64,000 bases of DNA from Sabellastarte sp. h YS-2021 (GCA_964017235.1 OZ024929.1:108237793-108301792), one strand, 5' to 3'; positions 10,614 to 23,219 are shown, numbered from the stretch's first letter. Numbers and translations: made by a program. The notes: generated from the letters alone by a model not told the origin.

Positions 10614-13110
10614 CAATGATTTACTCAATAGTGAGAACCTGGAAGTAGCTATTGCTTAGCTATGCCATGACACAGAGGTCTGCAATTTCACTATGATATA
10701 ACTGACCAAAAATTATGTGAATAACATATTTAAACAAAATACTCTAAATGTAATAGTTTTCAAGTTACAACTGATTTACTCAACAGTGATAACCTCAAAG
10801 TAGCTATTACTCAGCTATGCAATGAGCTACATGTCTGAATTTTTACTATATTATAGCTGACCCAAAAGTAGGTGAACAACATATTTAAGCAAAATACTGT
10901 AAATGCAATAGTTTTCAAGTTACAACTGATTTACTCAATAGTGAGAACCTGAAAATAGCTATTGCTCAGCTATGCCATGAGCTATAAGTCTGTAATTTCA
11001 CTATGTTATAGCTGACCCAAAAGTAGGTGAACTACATATTTTAACAAAATACTCCAAATGCAATATTTTTCAAGTTACAACTGATTTACTCAACAGTCAG
11101 TACCTGAAAATAGCTATTGCTCAGTTGTGCCATGAGCTACAGGTCTGTAATTTCACTATGTTATAGCTCACCCAAAAGTAGCTGAATAATGTATTTACAC
11201 AAATTTCTGTTAATGCAATAGTTTTCAAGTTATAAATGATTTACTCAACAGTGATAACCTCAAAGTAGCTATTACTCAGCTATGCCATGAGCTACAGGTC
11301 TGAAATTTTACTATGTTATGGCTAACCCCATAATAGGTGAATAACATATTGAAACAAAATACTCTAAATGCAATAGTTTTCAAGTTACAACTGATTTACT
11401 CAACAGTCAGTACCTAAAAATAGCTATTGCTCAGTTGTGCAATGAGCTACAGGTCTGTAATTTCACTATGTTATAAGTGACCCAAAAGTAGCTGAATAAT
11501 GTATTTACACAAATTTCTGTAAATGCAATAGTTTTCAAGTTATAAGTGATTTACTCAACAGTGATAACCTCAAAGTAGCTATTACTCAGCTATGCCATGA
11601 GCTACAGGTCTAAAATTTTACTATGTTATAGCTGACCCCAAAATAGGTGAATAACATATTGAAACAAAATACTCTAAATGCAATAGTTTTCAAGTTATAA
11701 GTGATTTACTCAACAGTGATAACCTAAAAGTAGCTATTACTCAGCTATGCCATGAGCTACATGTCTGAAATTTTACTATGTTATAGCTGACCCAAAAGTA
11801 GGTGAACAACACATTAAGCAAAATACTCTAAATGCAATAGTTTTCAAGTTACAACTGATTTACTCAATAGTGAGAAACCTCAAAATAGCTATTGCTCAGC
11901 TATGCCATGAGCTATAGGTCTGTAATTTCACTATGTTATAGCTGACCCAAAAGTAGGTGAACCACATATTTTAACAAAATACTCCAAATGCAATATTTTT
12001 CAAGTTACAACTGATTTACTCAACAGTCAGTACCTGAAAATAGCTATTGCTCAGTTGTGCCACGAGCTACAGGTCTGTAATTTCACTATGTTATAGCTGA
12101 CCCAAAAGTACCTGAATAACATATTTACACAAATTTCTGTAAATGCAATAGTTTTCAAGTTATAAGTGATTTACTCAACAGTGATAACCTCAAAGTAGCT
12201 ATTACTCAGCTATGCCATGAGCTACACATCTGAAATTTTACTATGTTATAGCTGACCCCAAAATAGGTGAATAACATATTTAAGCAAAATACTGTAAATG
12301 CAATAGTTTTCAAGTTACAACTGACTTACTCAATAGTGAGAACCTCAAAATAGCTATTGCTCAGCTATGCCATGAGCTATAGGTCTGTAATTTCACTATG
12401 TTATAGCTGACCCAAAAGTAGGTGAACAACATATTTTACCAAAATGCTCCAAATGCAATATTTTTCAAGTTACAACTGATTTACTCAAAATACAGTACCT
12501 GAAAACAGCTATTGCTCAGTTGTGCCATGAGCTATAGGTCTGTAATTTCACTATGTTATAGCTGACCCAAAAGTAGCTGAATAACATATTTACACAAATT
12601 TCTGTAAATGCAATAGTTTTCAAGTTATAAGTGATTTACTCAACAGTGATAACCTCAAAGTAGCTATTACTCAGCTATGCCACGAGCTACAGATCTGAAT
12701 TTTACTATGTTATAGCTGACCCCAAAATAGGTGAATAACATATTGAAACAAAATACTCTAAATGCAATAGTTTTCAAGTTATAAGTGATTTACTCAACAG
12801 TGATAACCTAAAAGTAGCTATTACTCAGCTATGCCATGAGCTACAGGTCTGAAATTTTACTATGTTATAGCTGACCCAAAAGTAGCTGAATAACATATTT
12901 ATACGAAATTCTCTAAATGCAATAGTTTTCAAGTTACAAGTGATTTTACTCAAGATGGTAGTTACTGAAAAGCCCAAAAGTAGCTATTACTCACTTAGCT
13001 ATTGAAACAGACACCCAAGTTACTCACCATGTTGTAGCTATGAAAAAAGTAGCTGAATAACATATTTTAACAAAATGCTCTAAATGCAACACTTTTCAAG
13101 TTATAAGTGA
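10579..13110 (+). repeat. 155-bp tandem array (about sixteen units)
   Basis: CAAGTTACAACTGATTTACTC recurs at 10761, 10916 and 11071 and onward at about 155-bp steps. Each unit carries GTAGCTATT(A/G)CTCAGCTATG, GAGCTACAGGTCTG, CACTATGTTATAGCTGACCC and AAAAGTAGGTGAA. Multi-unit blocks repeat within the array, indicating recent unequal exchange. Very similar arrays lie at 18420-20060, 23220-24860 and, inverted, 62115-63710. Confidence 0.92.
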
Positions 13111-13252
13111 TTTAGTGCATGATTTCATGAATTTTAATGCATTAAAAATTATTAAAAAAATTTATTAAAAAAAAAGTAAGTGATTTAGTGCATGATTTCA
13201 TGAATTTTAATGCATTAAAAATTATTAAAAAAATTTATTAAAAAAAAAGTAA
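13107..13252 (+). repeat. Exact 73-bp tandem duplication
   Basis: The AT-rich segment at 13107-13179 is repeated without change at 13180-13252. Element B has a single copy of the same segment (about 24838-24910), so the duplication arose in A after the two copies separated. Confidence 0.9.
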
Positions 13253-13519
13253 GACCGATCCAGGTCTCATACTCACACAAGAGAATCTACCTTTGGCCTA
13301 GTACATATATGCAAGATATGAGAGAAATCCCTGCAATAGTCACTGAGAAAATTGTGATAAAGTGTTGAAATTTTCACACTTTTGGTGGGGGTACCTCCCT
13401 TGTAACGTCTCTAGCAAACAGACGAACAGACAGATTTGCATGCCTTGAACAATTTTTCATCCTCGATAGATAAGGTATCTTTAAAAAAAAACAGCATGTC
13501 TCTAGGCCTTGTAGTTTTG

Positions 13520-13591
13520 GAGAAGAAGTTGTTCACGCGGACGCGGACGCATACGCCCACGCCGCAGAGTGACAACATAATGTCAGCTGAC
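13520..13591 (+). repeat. Element A 3' GC-rich stretch and palindrome
   Basis: GCGGACGC-type oligonucleotide repeats near 13537 are followed by GTCAGCTGAC at 13582. Element B ends the same way but has two copies of the palindrome (25236 and 25252). Confidence 0.75.
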
Positions 13592-13598
13592 ATAAAAA

Positions 13599-14285
13599 TA
13601 AGAAAAATAAGGTAACTTTTATATCTTATTTGCAACTCACTATCAATTCTTAACATTAGAATAACTTTCTTACATCAAAACGTTTAAAAAGACATAAAAT
13701 CAAGTTTCTATGGAATTTTTGGGCAACTAACCATGAGAATTTTAAACATTTTTGCGAAATGCTAGAGGGACTGGCCTTGTTCCATCTCATTAAGTTAAAC
13801 AGGGCATGGAGTATATGAATTAAGTGTACCCAGATGATCAGGGTTTTGTGGATTGCTTTAACAACACTTACGTCAGAAGTCAAGATCCATGTAGCTTAAC
13901 AAAATGAATCCCCAATATTTGTCACTAGGGGTGCAACATATTTCAAAGGGGGTTGAAATATTTCAACTCCCCTGTAATAATTTGACTTCTTTCCAAAGTT
14001 GGTATTTTGTAATTATACAGAGTGGATTAACTTGTGATCACACTGTGATTTGACTTATGCTTAATAAGTAATTGATTTAATTGTTAATGTGTATAGTACT
14101 GTAACAAAGTTAATGAATTTGACCTATATTTAATCAGTATTTTATTTCGTTCTTAATGAATTTAGTGTTGTAACAAAATTAACTAGAGCACTGCTTTGCA
14201 AAAGAAGAAGAAAGTGTTTTTGCACAGTAAAAATAAAGCGTCAAAATAAGTATTAATGATTTTGCTTAAATGTCTATTTTGCTCT
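13599..14285. other. No recognisable gene
   Basis: AT-rich spacer between elements A and F1. Only short open frames without recognisable domains. Confidence 0.5.
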
Positions 14286-15538
14286 GTTTAATATGTGGAA
14301 CAGCCACAAGCTTTAAGACCCGAAAATCGTAAAAGTATTTCCATGGCAACAGTTGTTACCGGATACCCCCGAAACCTCATCAGCTCTAGATTCTCTTGGG
14401 GTAAAGATACCCTGAAAATTTGGTGAAAATCAGTGGATGGGTTTAAGACTATGAGATAGAATGGAAACCATAAAGAGAGACAAACTATATTATCCCCAAA
14501 ACTAGGTGGAATAGGCTTACACAACATTGGAATGAGGCAAAAAGCAATATATAAACAAAAAATAGCATCAGAGATACCCGTACCCCACAGCCTGGGGAAA
14601 TAGTTGTCAACACCATGAGATATAGAAGTATTGAAACAGTACAAAGATCGGGAATCTTTCAAAGCAGTGTCAGTTACATAAGGTCCAAATAATGTATAAG
14701 TAGAGAAAATATGCCTAAGAGAAAGCAAATGTATGTAAAGATAAAGTATTACAACAAGACAATTCACTAGCAAGATGACAGCATTAATCAGTACACTAAA
14801 AATTATGAAGCTGTAAAATTTATTACTTGGAGAATAGCTGTCAATGGAAATAGCACAATTATGTAAAAGTGCATATAATAATCAGTTGCAGCAATCCATA
14901 TATCTTTGTCATAAGAGAAACATGTCTCAAATATGGCACTTTGGCAGAGCAAAAAGGTCACACCATGAACATGATGCACACCTACACCCCCTAACCAATG
15001 TCCCTAGCCAGTGTCAACCTTCTACACCTTATGGAATCCAAGAAATAGCCCAGACAAGATTTTAAAACTCATGGTCACGATGACAAGGTCAAAGGTCAAA
15101 TCAAGGTCACACCATGATGTTACACACCTACAAGCCCTAAACCAATATCCTTACCAAGTACATGTATATACCGAACAACATTTTATAGGTCAAGGTCAAT
15201 ACGGCAAGGTCAAAGGTCAAATCAAGGTCATACCATGACGATGCACACCTACACCCCCAACCAATGTCCCTACCAAGTAACAACTTCCTGCACCTTACGG
15301 TTTCCGAGATATAGCCCGGACAAGATTTTATAGGTCAACGTCACTATGACAAGGTCAAAGGTCAAATCAAGGTCACACCATGATGATGCACACTTACACC
15401 CCTAACTAATGTCCCTACCAAGTATCAACTTCCTACACCTTACAGTTTCTGAGATACAGTCCAGGCAAACTTTTTCCCGCCCATCCGGACACCATGGGTA
15501 TAAACAATACCCCGACAGCCCTTAAGGGTTGTGGGGTA
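14286..15538 (+). mobile_element. Hairpin-capped element F1
   Basis: The segment at about 14563-14770 matches 28193-28400 in element F2. It is followed by a short array (about 15060-15480) of units carrying AAGGTCAAATCAAGGTCACACC and CCAATGTCCCTACCAAGTATC. A CCCGCCCATCCGGAC stretch and then a long imperfect hairpin at 15508-15538 (TACCCC arm, inner CCCTTAAGGG, GGGGTA arm) end the element. The start is uncertain; 14286 is where repeat-like sequence becomes evident. Non-coding. Confidence 0.6.
15508..15538 (+). repeat. Element F1 3' hairpin
   Basis: Outer arms TACCCC and GGGGTA and an inner CCCTTAAGGG palindrome form a 31-nt hairpin with a small bulge. F2 has a weaker counterpart near 29745-29775. 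Confidence 0.7.
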
Positions 15539-16073
15539 AAATTTGTAGATCCAATAAACAATCCAAACAAAGACCATAGCATACTTTTACTCTCGAGAAA
15601 ATGTCCTTATCCCAAATTGAACAGAAATTGATCAATAATACCAAAGATCAGTAACAGACAAGTAGGAAATGAAAAAAAAAATCAACTTTATAAGATCCCA
15701 CTAACAAGCCAAGAGGAAATAAAATTACAACCCTTGTAACAAACATATTATGTAGATGAATACAAGCCAGGTTGCAACCCAACAGATTTTTCTTTATTGC
15801 AACCAGAAAACGTCTCGAAACTGAAACCGGTTTTAAAACAATACACAAAGCCCACCAAACTAGAGAATGGCTTCTTAAGTGCAACTTCATGAAAACTTGT
15901 GAAAATTCCCCGGATTGTCCTTCAAAAACCCCAAACAGTTAAACATATCCGAAAAAAATGTAAAACCGCATCCCTAATACGAAACCAGATTCAGAGTCAT
16001 TTTCTAAACTTAAAAAAGTTTTCACTCTATACCTAAAAATGATTAAGAAAGATTTATAATCCTGTGCTACTAA
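15539..16073. other. No recognisable gene
   Basis: AT-rich spacer between elements F1 and C. No coding region or known repeat was recognised. Confidence 0.5.
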
Positions 16074-16849
16074 ACAAGCAATCAGTACCCGTGACCGGGC
16101 TCTGTGTCAGCTGACTGTGTGTTTTGAGTTTCAGAGCAGAAGTGTAGAAAGGACACAAACATTGTGCCCTGCAAATGGTATTCAGAAGTAAAGTACTAAG
16201 TTAACTGCTGAGAAGTAAAAAAGTATGTGGAAAACGAATCTGGGAAAATTGGCCTCCTGGAAAAATGGCCTCCTAGAAAATTGGCCTCCTTGAAACTTGT
16301 GGGGGGTAGAAAATTGGCCTCCCTCTAGTCTTTTTATAATAATGGAAATAGGTACACTTTTTGAAATCATTCATAACACATAGTTTATTGCATTGCATGA
16401 CCTAACCAAAAAAAAAACTGTTTAACAACAACAAATATAAAAAGTGTATATCATTTATTAAAACGAATATATTACATTACCAAACTAGTTTTAAAATAGA
16501 AATATATAAATCAAAATGTAGGGATAATGTATAGTATAATGTAGGTAATGTAGATAATGTAGAGTATAATGTAGAGAGCTCAGTTCTGAACTAGTTGTCT
16601 CAGTAGTTGTATAAAGGAGTTATATCTTTGTTCTTACAATCCTGAGCAGGTATTTGTGTCCCGAGTTTATTTCATTCAGACATTGCTATCTTTGAACTTT
16701 AATGACTAAAAGATCTTTATGCATAATTTTAATCCTGATTAGTCATCAAAGAGAACCAAATCTTTTGTCTTTTAATCCTGAGTAGTTATCCAGTATTAAA
16801 ATAACTATTTTAAACAACAATTCATATAATCCAAATGGGAACTATGGAG

Positions 16850-18100
16850 AGCACTATTAAGTTAGCTATGGACTTACAGCTCTGAAACTTTGCCACGATG
16901 CAGAACATTAAAAAGTAGGTGAACAACATATTTGACAAAAATCCTCTAAATGTAATAGTTTTGCAGTTATAAATGATTTACTCAAAGGAGAACCATCAAA
17001 GTAGCTATTACTCAGTTAGCTATAGACTTACAGCCTCAAAATTGCCATTACACAGTACATCAAAAAGTAGGTCAACAAGATATTTGACAAAAATCCTTTA
17101 AATTCTGCAGTTTTGCTGTTATAAGTGATTTACTCAATGGAAAACCATCAAAGTAGCTATTACTCAGCTATGGACCTACAGCTCTCAAAATTTGCCATTA
17201 CACAGTACATCAAAAAGTAGGTGAACAACATACTTGACAAAAATCCTCTAAATTCTGCAGTTTTGCCGTTAAAAGTGATTTACTGAAAGGAAAACAATCA
17301 AAGTAGCTATTACTCAGTTAGCTATGGACTTACAGCTGTGAAACTTTGCCACGATACAGAACATTAAAAAGTAGGTGAACAACATATTTGACAAAAATCC
17401 TCTAAATGTAATAGTTTTGCAGTTATAAATGATTTACTCAATGGAGAACCATCAAAGTAGCTATTACTCAGTTAGCTATGGACCTACAGGTCTCAAAATT
17501 TGCCATTACACAGTACATCAAAAAGTAGGTGAACAACATATTTGACAAAAAAAATCCTTTAAATTCAACAGTTTTGCTGTTATAAGCGATTTACTCAATG
17601 GAGAACCATCAAAGTAGCTATTACTCAGTTAGCTATGGACTTACAGCTCTGAAAATTCACCACGACACAGTACATCAAAAAGTAGGTGAACAACATATTT
17701 GACAAAAATCCTCTATATTCAATAGTTTTTGAGTTATAAGTGTCTTGCTCAATGGTCAAATGTTAAACTTAGTGTAGCTATTACTCAGCTAGCTATGGTG
17801 CTACACCTTGGAAACCTCACCATGATATAGTACATGAAGGAGTTTTTCAACAACATATTTGAGACCAATATTGTAAGTAACAGTTACAAAGATAAAAGCA
17901 ACTTACTCATCTTGCTCATTGTTAAAAACAGAAAATAGCTATTACTCACTTAGCTATCAAGAGAGACCTCTAAAAATGGTACCATCTTGTAGGCATGGAG
18001 AAAGTAGCTGAACGACGTATTTTACAGAAATGCTCTAAATGCAGTCGTTTTGGAGTTATGAGCACTTTACTCGAAGTAGCCACCATTGCTATTACTCCCT
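16850..18100 (+). repeat. 150-bp tandem array inside the TIR element
   Basis: GTTATAA(A/G)TGATTTACTCAA recurs about every 150 bp from 16961, with AGTAGCTATTACTCAG and AAAAGTAGGTGAACAACATA in each unit. It is another branch of the monomer superfamily, distinct from the array in the surrounding element C. Confidence 0.85.
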
Positions 18101-18216
18101 TAGCTAAGGACCTAGGTCTGAAAAAACAGCATCAAATGAAAAGACATAAGCAATAAGGTCATAAAACATTGAAAAGGCCAAGGAGAAACAACCAGTGTGA
18201 TGTACAGACCTTTTTA

Positions 18217-18292
18217 AAAATGTGACACACTCTCACGCACTCACGCATGGAATGCGTTTTATAATCTCCCGCCCGGCGGGCCGACGGGAGAT
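18217..18292 (+). repeat. Internal element end: CAC-rich repeat plus hairpin
   Basis: GACACACTCTCACGCACTCA is followed by a hairpin with arms ATCTCCCG (18264-18271) and CGGGAGAT (18285-18292) and a CCGGCGGGCC centre. It matches the arrangement at 2330-2430, so a hairpin-type element seems to form the body of the TIR transposon. Confidence 0.7.
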
Positions 18293-18424
18293 AATTAAAC
18301 TGGTGTAAACATTTGGACAACAAAAAAAAAAATTCAGGAGGTCATTTTTTCGTCACCTCAAATTTCAAGGCCAATTTTCTAGGAGGCCATTTTTCCAGGC
18401 CAATTTTCTGTTTCCTGTGGAAAA

Positions 18425-20060
18425 CATGTTTAAAGAAAACACTGTGAATGCAATAGTTTTCAAGTTACAACTGATTTACTCAACAGTGAAAATGTCAAAG
18501 TAGGTTTTGCTCAGCTATGCAAAGAGCTACAGGTCTGCCATTTTACTTTGGTAAAGCTGACTAAAAAGTAGGCTAACAACACATTCAAACAAAATACTGT
18601 AATTGCAATAGTTTTCAAGTTTTAATTGATTTACTCAACAGTGATAAGCTCAAAGCAGCTGTTGCTCAGCTACGCAATAACCTACAGCCCTGCAATTTTA
18701 CTATGGTATAGCTGACCCAAAAGTAGCTGAATAACAAATCCAAACAAAATACTTTAAATACAATAGTTTTAAGTTACAACTGATTTACTAAACAGTGATA
18801 ACCTGAAAATACCTTTTGCTCTGCTAAGCAATAAGTTACAGGTCTGCAATATCACTATGTTATAGAAGACTGAAAAGTAGTTGAATAAATATGTAAAGAA
18901 AATACTGTAAATGCAATATTTTTCAAAGTTCAACTGATTTACTCAACAGTGAAAACCTGAAAGTAGCTATTGCTCAGCTATGCCATGAGCTACAGGTCTA
19001 TAATTTCATTATTGTTATAGCTGACCCATAAGTAGGTTTATAACATATTTAAACAGGATTCTCTAAATGCAATAATTTTCAAGTTATAAGCAACTTACTC
19101 AATAATGACAACCTGAAAGTAGGTTTTGCTCAAGTATGCAATGAGCTACAGGTCTGTAATTTCACTGTTATGGCTGACTGAAAAGTAGCTGAATAACATA
19201 TTCAAACAAAAAAATTCTAAATGCAATGGTTTTCAAGTTTTTAATGATTTACTTAACAGAGAGAACCTGAAAGTATCTTTTACTCAGCTATGCAATGAGC
19301 TACAGGCCTGCAATAATACTATGTTATAGCTGACCCAAAAGTTGCTGAATAATATATTAAAACAAAATACTGTAAATGCAATAGTTTTAAAGTTACAACT
19401 GATTTACTCAACAGTGAGAACCTCAAAGTAGCTATTGCTCGGCTATACAATGAGGTACACATCTGCAATTTCACTATGTTATATAGAAGACTGAAAAGTA
19501 GGTGAATAACATATTTAAAGAAAATACTGTAAATGCAATAGTTTTCAAGTTACAACTGATTTACTCAACAGAAAGAACCTCAAAGTAGCTATTGCTCAGC
19601 CATGCAATGAGCTACATGTCTGCAATTTTACTATGTTATAGCTTACCCCAAAGTAGATGAATAACATTTAAACAAAACACTGTAAATGCAATAGTTTTCA
19701 AGTTCCAACTGATTTACTCATCAGTGATAACCTCAAAGTAGCTATTACTCAGCTATGCAATGAGGTACGGTCTACAATTTTACTATGTTATAGCTAACCC
19801 AAAAGTAGCTGAATAACAAATTTGTACAAAATTTTCTAAATGCAATAGTTTTCAAGTTACAGGTGATTTTACTCATTATGTAAGTCACTGAAAAGTCAGA
19901 AAGTAGCTATTACTCACTTAGCTATCGGGATAGACACCCGAGTTAATCACCATGTTATAGCTATGAAAAAAGTAGCTGAATAACATATTTTAACAAAGTG
20001 CTCTAAATCCCATACTTTTCAAGTTATAAGTGATTTAGTACATGATTTCAGGAATTTTAA
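18425..20060 (+). repeat. 155-bp tandem array of element C
   Basis: About ten to eleven units with the same landmarks as the array in element A (TTTTCAAGTTACAACTGATT, CAGCTATGC, TATAGCTGACCC) but more divergence between units. It ends with the TGATTTAGTACATGATTTCA landmark that also ends the arrays in A and B. Confidence 0.85.
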
Positions 20061-20070
20061 TGCATTCAAA

Positions 20071-21867
20071 ACTAGAAAAATGATTTTGTTAACAAAAACA
20101 AAGTGTCCCAACAAGGTTAAATGCAATATAATATAAAGTAGAAACAGGTTTTTGAAAATAAAAACATGCAGCGCTGAGAGAAGAAGTGAAAATTAAGAAG
20201 ACAGTGTGGAAGTTTATGCATTAACATGAAAGAAAAATTTAAGCTTTATTTTGTTTTCTATGGTCATAAATTGCGAAAAGTTAATTGAATAAATGTTCAG
20301 GCTCAGAATGCATAAAGCATCAATACTTATAATAGGTTGAAAGTTACACCATAAAACTACTTAAAGAGTAACAGTGCTTTATAAATGCCACATATCTATT
20401 TACATTTTAGAAAAAGGCATAGTAAAATTTGAGCCTTTAGAAAGGCAAGAAGTTTATGACACAATGCTCTGAACACATTTATCCCAATGAGTAAATAAAA
20501 GATCAATGTTCCCACAAGCCTATTTATTTCAACAGAGCATAGATAAAGATAACATCTTACTCCTTATATTAGCATTTCTTCACGCATAGACTAAAACAGG
20601 GGGAAAGGGGGTGTTGGGGAGACACATTAACTATTGATTTTATCCCTTATCAGCATATACCCAGTAGACTAATTCTCTGGGGACTCATCAAAGACTGGCA
20701 ATTATATATAAATAGAAATGAGCCTTATTCATAAGAAAGTGTCAGTGATATGTAGATTTTATGTATAAATAAGGGACATAGTAAAGAGGGAATCCAGTAA
20801 AGAATATGTTTGCATTGCTGAGTTATTAATTTACTGAAGAAGAATGAAAGTCAGAAGTGATAATGAGCTGAAAATAGGAATTTATAAATGTGTCATTATC
20901 AAACTGCTGCACTGAAATAAATTTGTAAATATTTGGACCCAGTTTTTTACAATAAAACAAGTACAATTTGATGCATATCATAATTTTAGATGATGACAAC
21001 AAAATAGGAATGTATTTTGCCTGCTTTAATAGTATGTATAAGTCATGAGTGCAATTTCAAAAAGTTACACCCTTTGCACTAAGATATGAAAATAACACTA
21101 AGATAATGACATCATTAATATTGAAATATTAAAGGTCTCTCCCTGCATGCTTTGATTGGATTATGAAATATCTTTGTATTGAAAGCTGTCAACAAATATA
21201 CCTACATTATTTTATAGATCTACATGTGTAGAATGTGATAAATTTACAAACTGTTTCTTTAGTGTTATTTCCACAGAGATTGTAATTAAAGTAAATGCAC
21301 AAACTTGCAACAAGAATGAAAAATATACTCTTCACAGATTTCCTGCACTGTGAAAGTCATTTCAAATTTGAAAACCCATTTGAAGGTCGTTATAATTTTA
21401 AGTCGCATTAATTGACTTTATGTTTAAGGACTTGTGGCTTCACTGAATGCCCGTGTATAAATTTGAAATAAAACTGGAATATTGTTTCATTCAATGAATT
21501 ATGGAGATATCTTGGTTTTCTTATAATTTCTGCGTGGTTTTGTAAATCCATATAGACCAGCGTTTGACAGTAATGCTGTCCCCCTGGTCCGTGGCCAGTA
21601 GAATTTTTTAAGGACTTGCATATTTTAAAAGTTACTGGCCCCTTTTGCCAGTAGATTTTATTCAACACTTTCACTTGAGATAATGAATAAAATAGTGTGC
21701 TTTTATTTCTCAGAATTAATGACCACCACAAAATCTAAAGGACCAGTAGATATCGAGAATTACTGGCCCAATGGTCCAGCATACATTTCTTGTTAGTGTC
21801 GAACACTGATATAGACAATGCATTTGACTGCCAGTGATTTAAAAAAAATTATCAAACTTTATCTTTA
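20071..21867. other. No recognisable gene
   Basis: AT-rich sequence up to the hAT insertion. A repeated ACTGGCCC/CCAGTAGA motif occurs near 21590-21780, but no coding region was recognised. Confidence 0.5.
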
Positions 21868-22529
21868 CTTACTAGTAGGGGTGAGACAGGGTACCCGAGA
21901 TCCGCGATGCGGTCGGGTCTTTATATATGCACAGGTCCGATAATAATTTTCGAGTGCTCGTTTGTTCACTACAAATGGCATATCATTATTAATTTTCATA
22001 TCTTTTCTACGAGATTTCATCAATTAATGGAAATAAAATGTTACCTGTAACCATTTTGTGTTGTTTTTCTTTGCATTTCTCCCCTGAGAATCAACTTCCT
22101 GTTTACTTTATTTTTGTGGTAGATACTGTAATGCATTCAAATAATGATGTGGGTGTTACATCATTATGATGTCATTCCAGCAAAATGAGGTAATTATGAT
22201 GTAACCATAGGCCTGTCATACCTATGCCACATGGTTTTTTAAAAACAAGAGGAGAGTGCCCGTGAACGGGCACTGTGTCAGCTGACTGAGTGTTTTTGAT
22301 TTGTGAAGGTGATTAGAGGACAGAATAATTATCAGGAAAAGGGCTGTACAGAAATACAGTAAATGGTAACTGAACAGCAAGTTCGAAAGAAATTCCGAAG
22401 CTGACAGAAGAAAAGGATAAAAAAGTTGTGCCCTGTAAATTGTATTATGAAGGAAAATAACAAGGTAATTGTTTAAGTGTAAAAAATAGGTTAAAACATA
22501 TTTAAAGAAATACTACAAATGCAATATCC

Positions 22530-23080
22530 TCGTTCGACCTTGAAGAAGGGGTCCAAGGTCAAATCTAACCACACAAATACATTCCCAGCCCATGATTTCC
22601 TATGGTTTACCATTCCAAACCTCTAGGACCAATTATAAATGAGTTATAAGCACTTTTAAGCTTGGCTGTCCTCATTTGACCGTGAAGGAGGGGTCCAAAG
22701 GTAAAATCTGACCATACCAAAAGATTCCGAGCCAATGATTTCCTATGCTCTGTCACCAATAATAAGCGAGTTGTAGGCACTTTCAATTTTCTCTATCCTC
22801 ATTTGACCTTGAAGGAGGGTTCCAAGGTCAAATCGGACTATATCAACAGATTCACAGCCCATGATTTCCTGTCTGTTTACCATCCCAAACCTCTGGGACC
22901 AATAATAAGCGAGTTATAAGCACTTTTAAGTTTGGCTATCCTTGTTTGACCTTGAAGGAGGGGTCATTGAAGGTCAAATCTGACCACACCAAAAGATTCC
23001 CACCCTATGATTTCCTACAGGTTGGTTTATCATCCCAAACCTCTAGGATCAATAATAAGGGAGATATAAGCACTTTTCAT
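22530..23080 (+). repeat. 148-bp tandem array of element B
   Basis: Four units with AAGGTCAAATC, CCATGATTTCCTA and CCAAACCTCTAGGA landmarks, homologous to 9680-10270, with several internal deletions relative to element A. Confidence 0.88.
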
Positions 23081-23219
23081 GACTGACAAAAAACACCTGT
23101 GGCGGCCATCTTGTTTCTCAAAATGAGGCCAAAAATATTCCCAGACAACATTTTATGGTTATTAATATATACTGCAAACTTAACAAAGCTAGCTATAATA
23201 TTTTTTTTCATCAGAGCAG

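Larger units (their letters stand above)
9411..13598 (+). mobile_element. Hairpin-capped modular element A
   Basis: This non-coding element begins at ACAAGAGG next to a 9-bp-arm hairpin and ends just after GTCAGCTGAC at 13582-13591. The same start and end recur in element B (22244-25266), which defines the borders. In order it contains the terminal hairpin, four 148-bp units, a short segment with a CGGCCATCTTG motif, an internal TATCCAGTGGATA hairpin, about sixteen 155-bp units, a single-copy tail and a GC-rich GCGGACGC stretch. It has no coding capacity. Architecture suggests a non-autonomous Helitron/Helentron-like or pearl-like element, but no replicase or diagnostic ends prove this. Confidence 0.7.
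16236..18415. mobile_element. Non-autonomous TIR transposon, MULE-like
   Basis: A 10-bp direct repeat TGTGGAAAAC flanks it (16226-16235 and 18416-18425), and removing it restores the element C sequence. The ends are imperfect inverted repeats of about 60 bp, each built from AAAATTGGCCT and AAAAATGGCCTCCT units. Long TIRs with a 9-10-bp target duplication point to the Mutator/MULE superfamily, but no transposase is present, so the family is inferred. Inside are an AT-rich region, a 150-bp array and a hairpin end of the 2.4-kb type. Confidence 0.75.
16074..20070 (+). mobile_element. Hairpin-capped element C, interrupted
   Basis: The start (AACAAG, a GTACCCGTGACCGGGCT hairpin with decayed pairing, then GTCAGCTGAC at 16106) is a diverged version of the starts of A and B. 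After the inserted TIR element (16236-18415) the sequence resumes with TTTAAAGAAAACACTGTGAATGC and runs into a 155-bp array to about 20060. Element C lacks the 148-bp array and the GC-rich 3' end, so it is either a variant or truncated near 20070. Its divergence suggests it is older than A and B. Confidence 0.65.

Noticed and set aside
10579-13110. Regularly spaced repeats that could suggest a CRISPR array
   Set aside because: The whole ~155-bp period is repeated, with no unique spacers between short repeats and no cas genes, and the genome is animal. It is a satellite array.
14288-14773. A 161-residue open frame on the minus strand
   Set aside because: No recognisable domain, and the underlying DNA is a repeat shared with 28193-28400, so it is probably chance.
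21408-21731. A possible host exon on the minus strand
   Set aside because: The 107-residue frame has no recognisable motif, and repeated ACTGGCCC/CCAGTAGA words suggest a repeat. Not supported as a gene.
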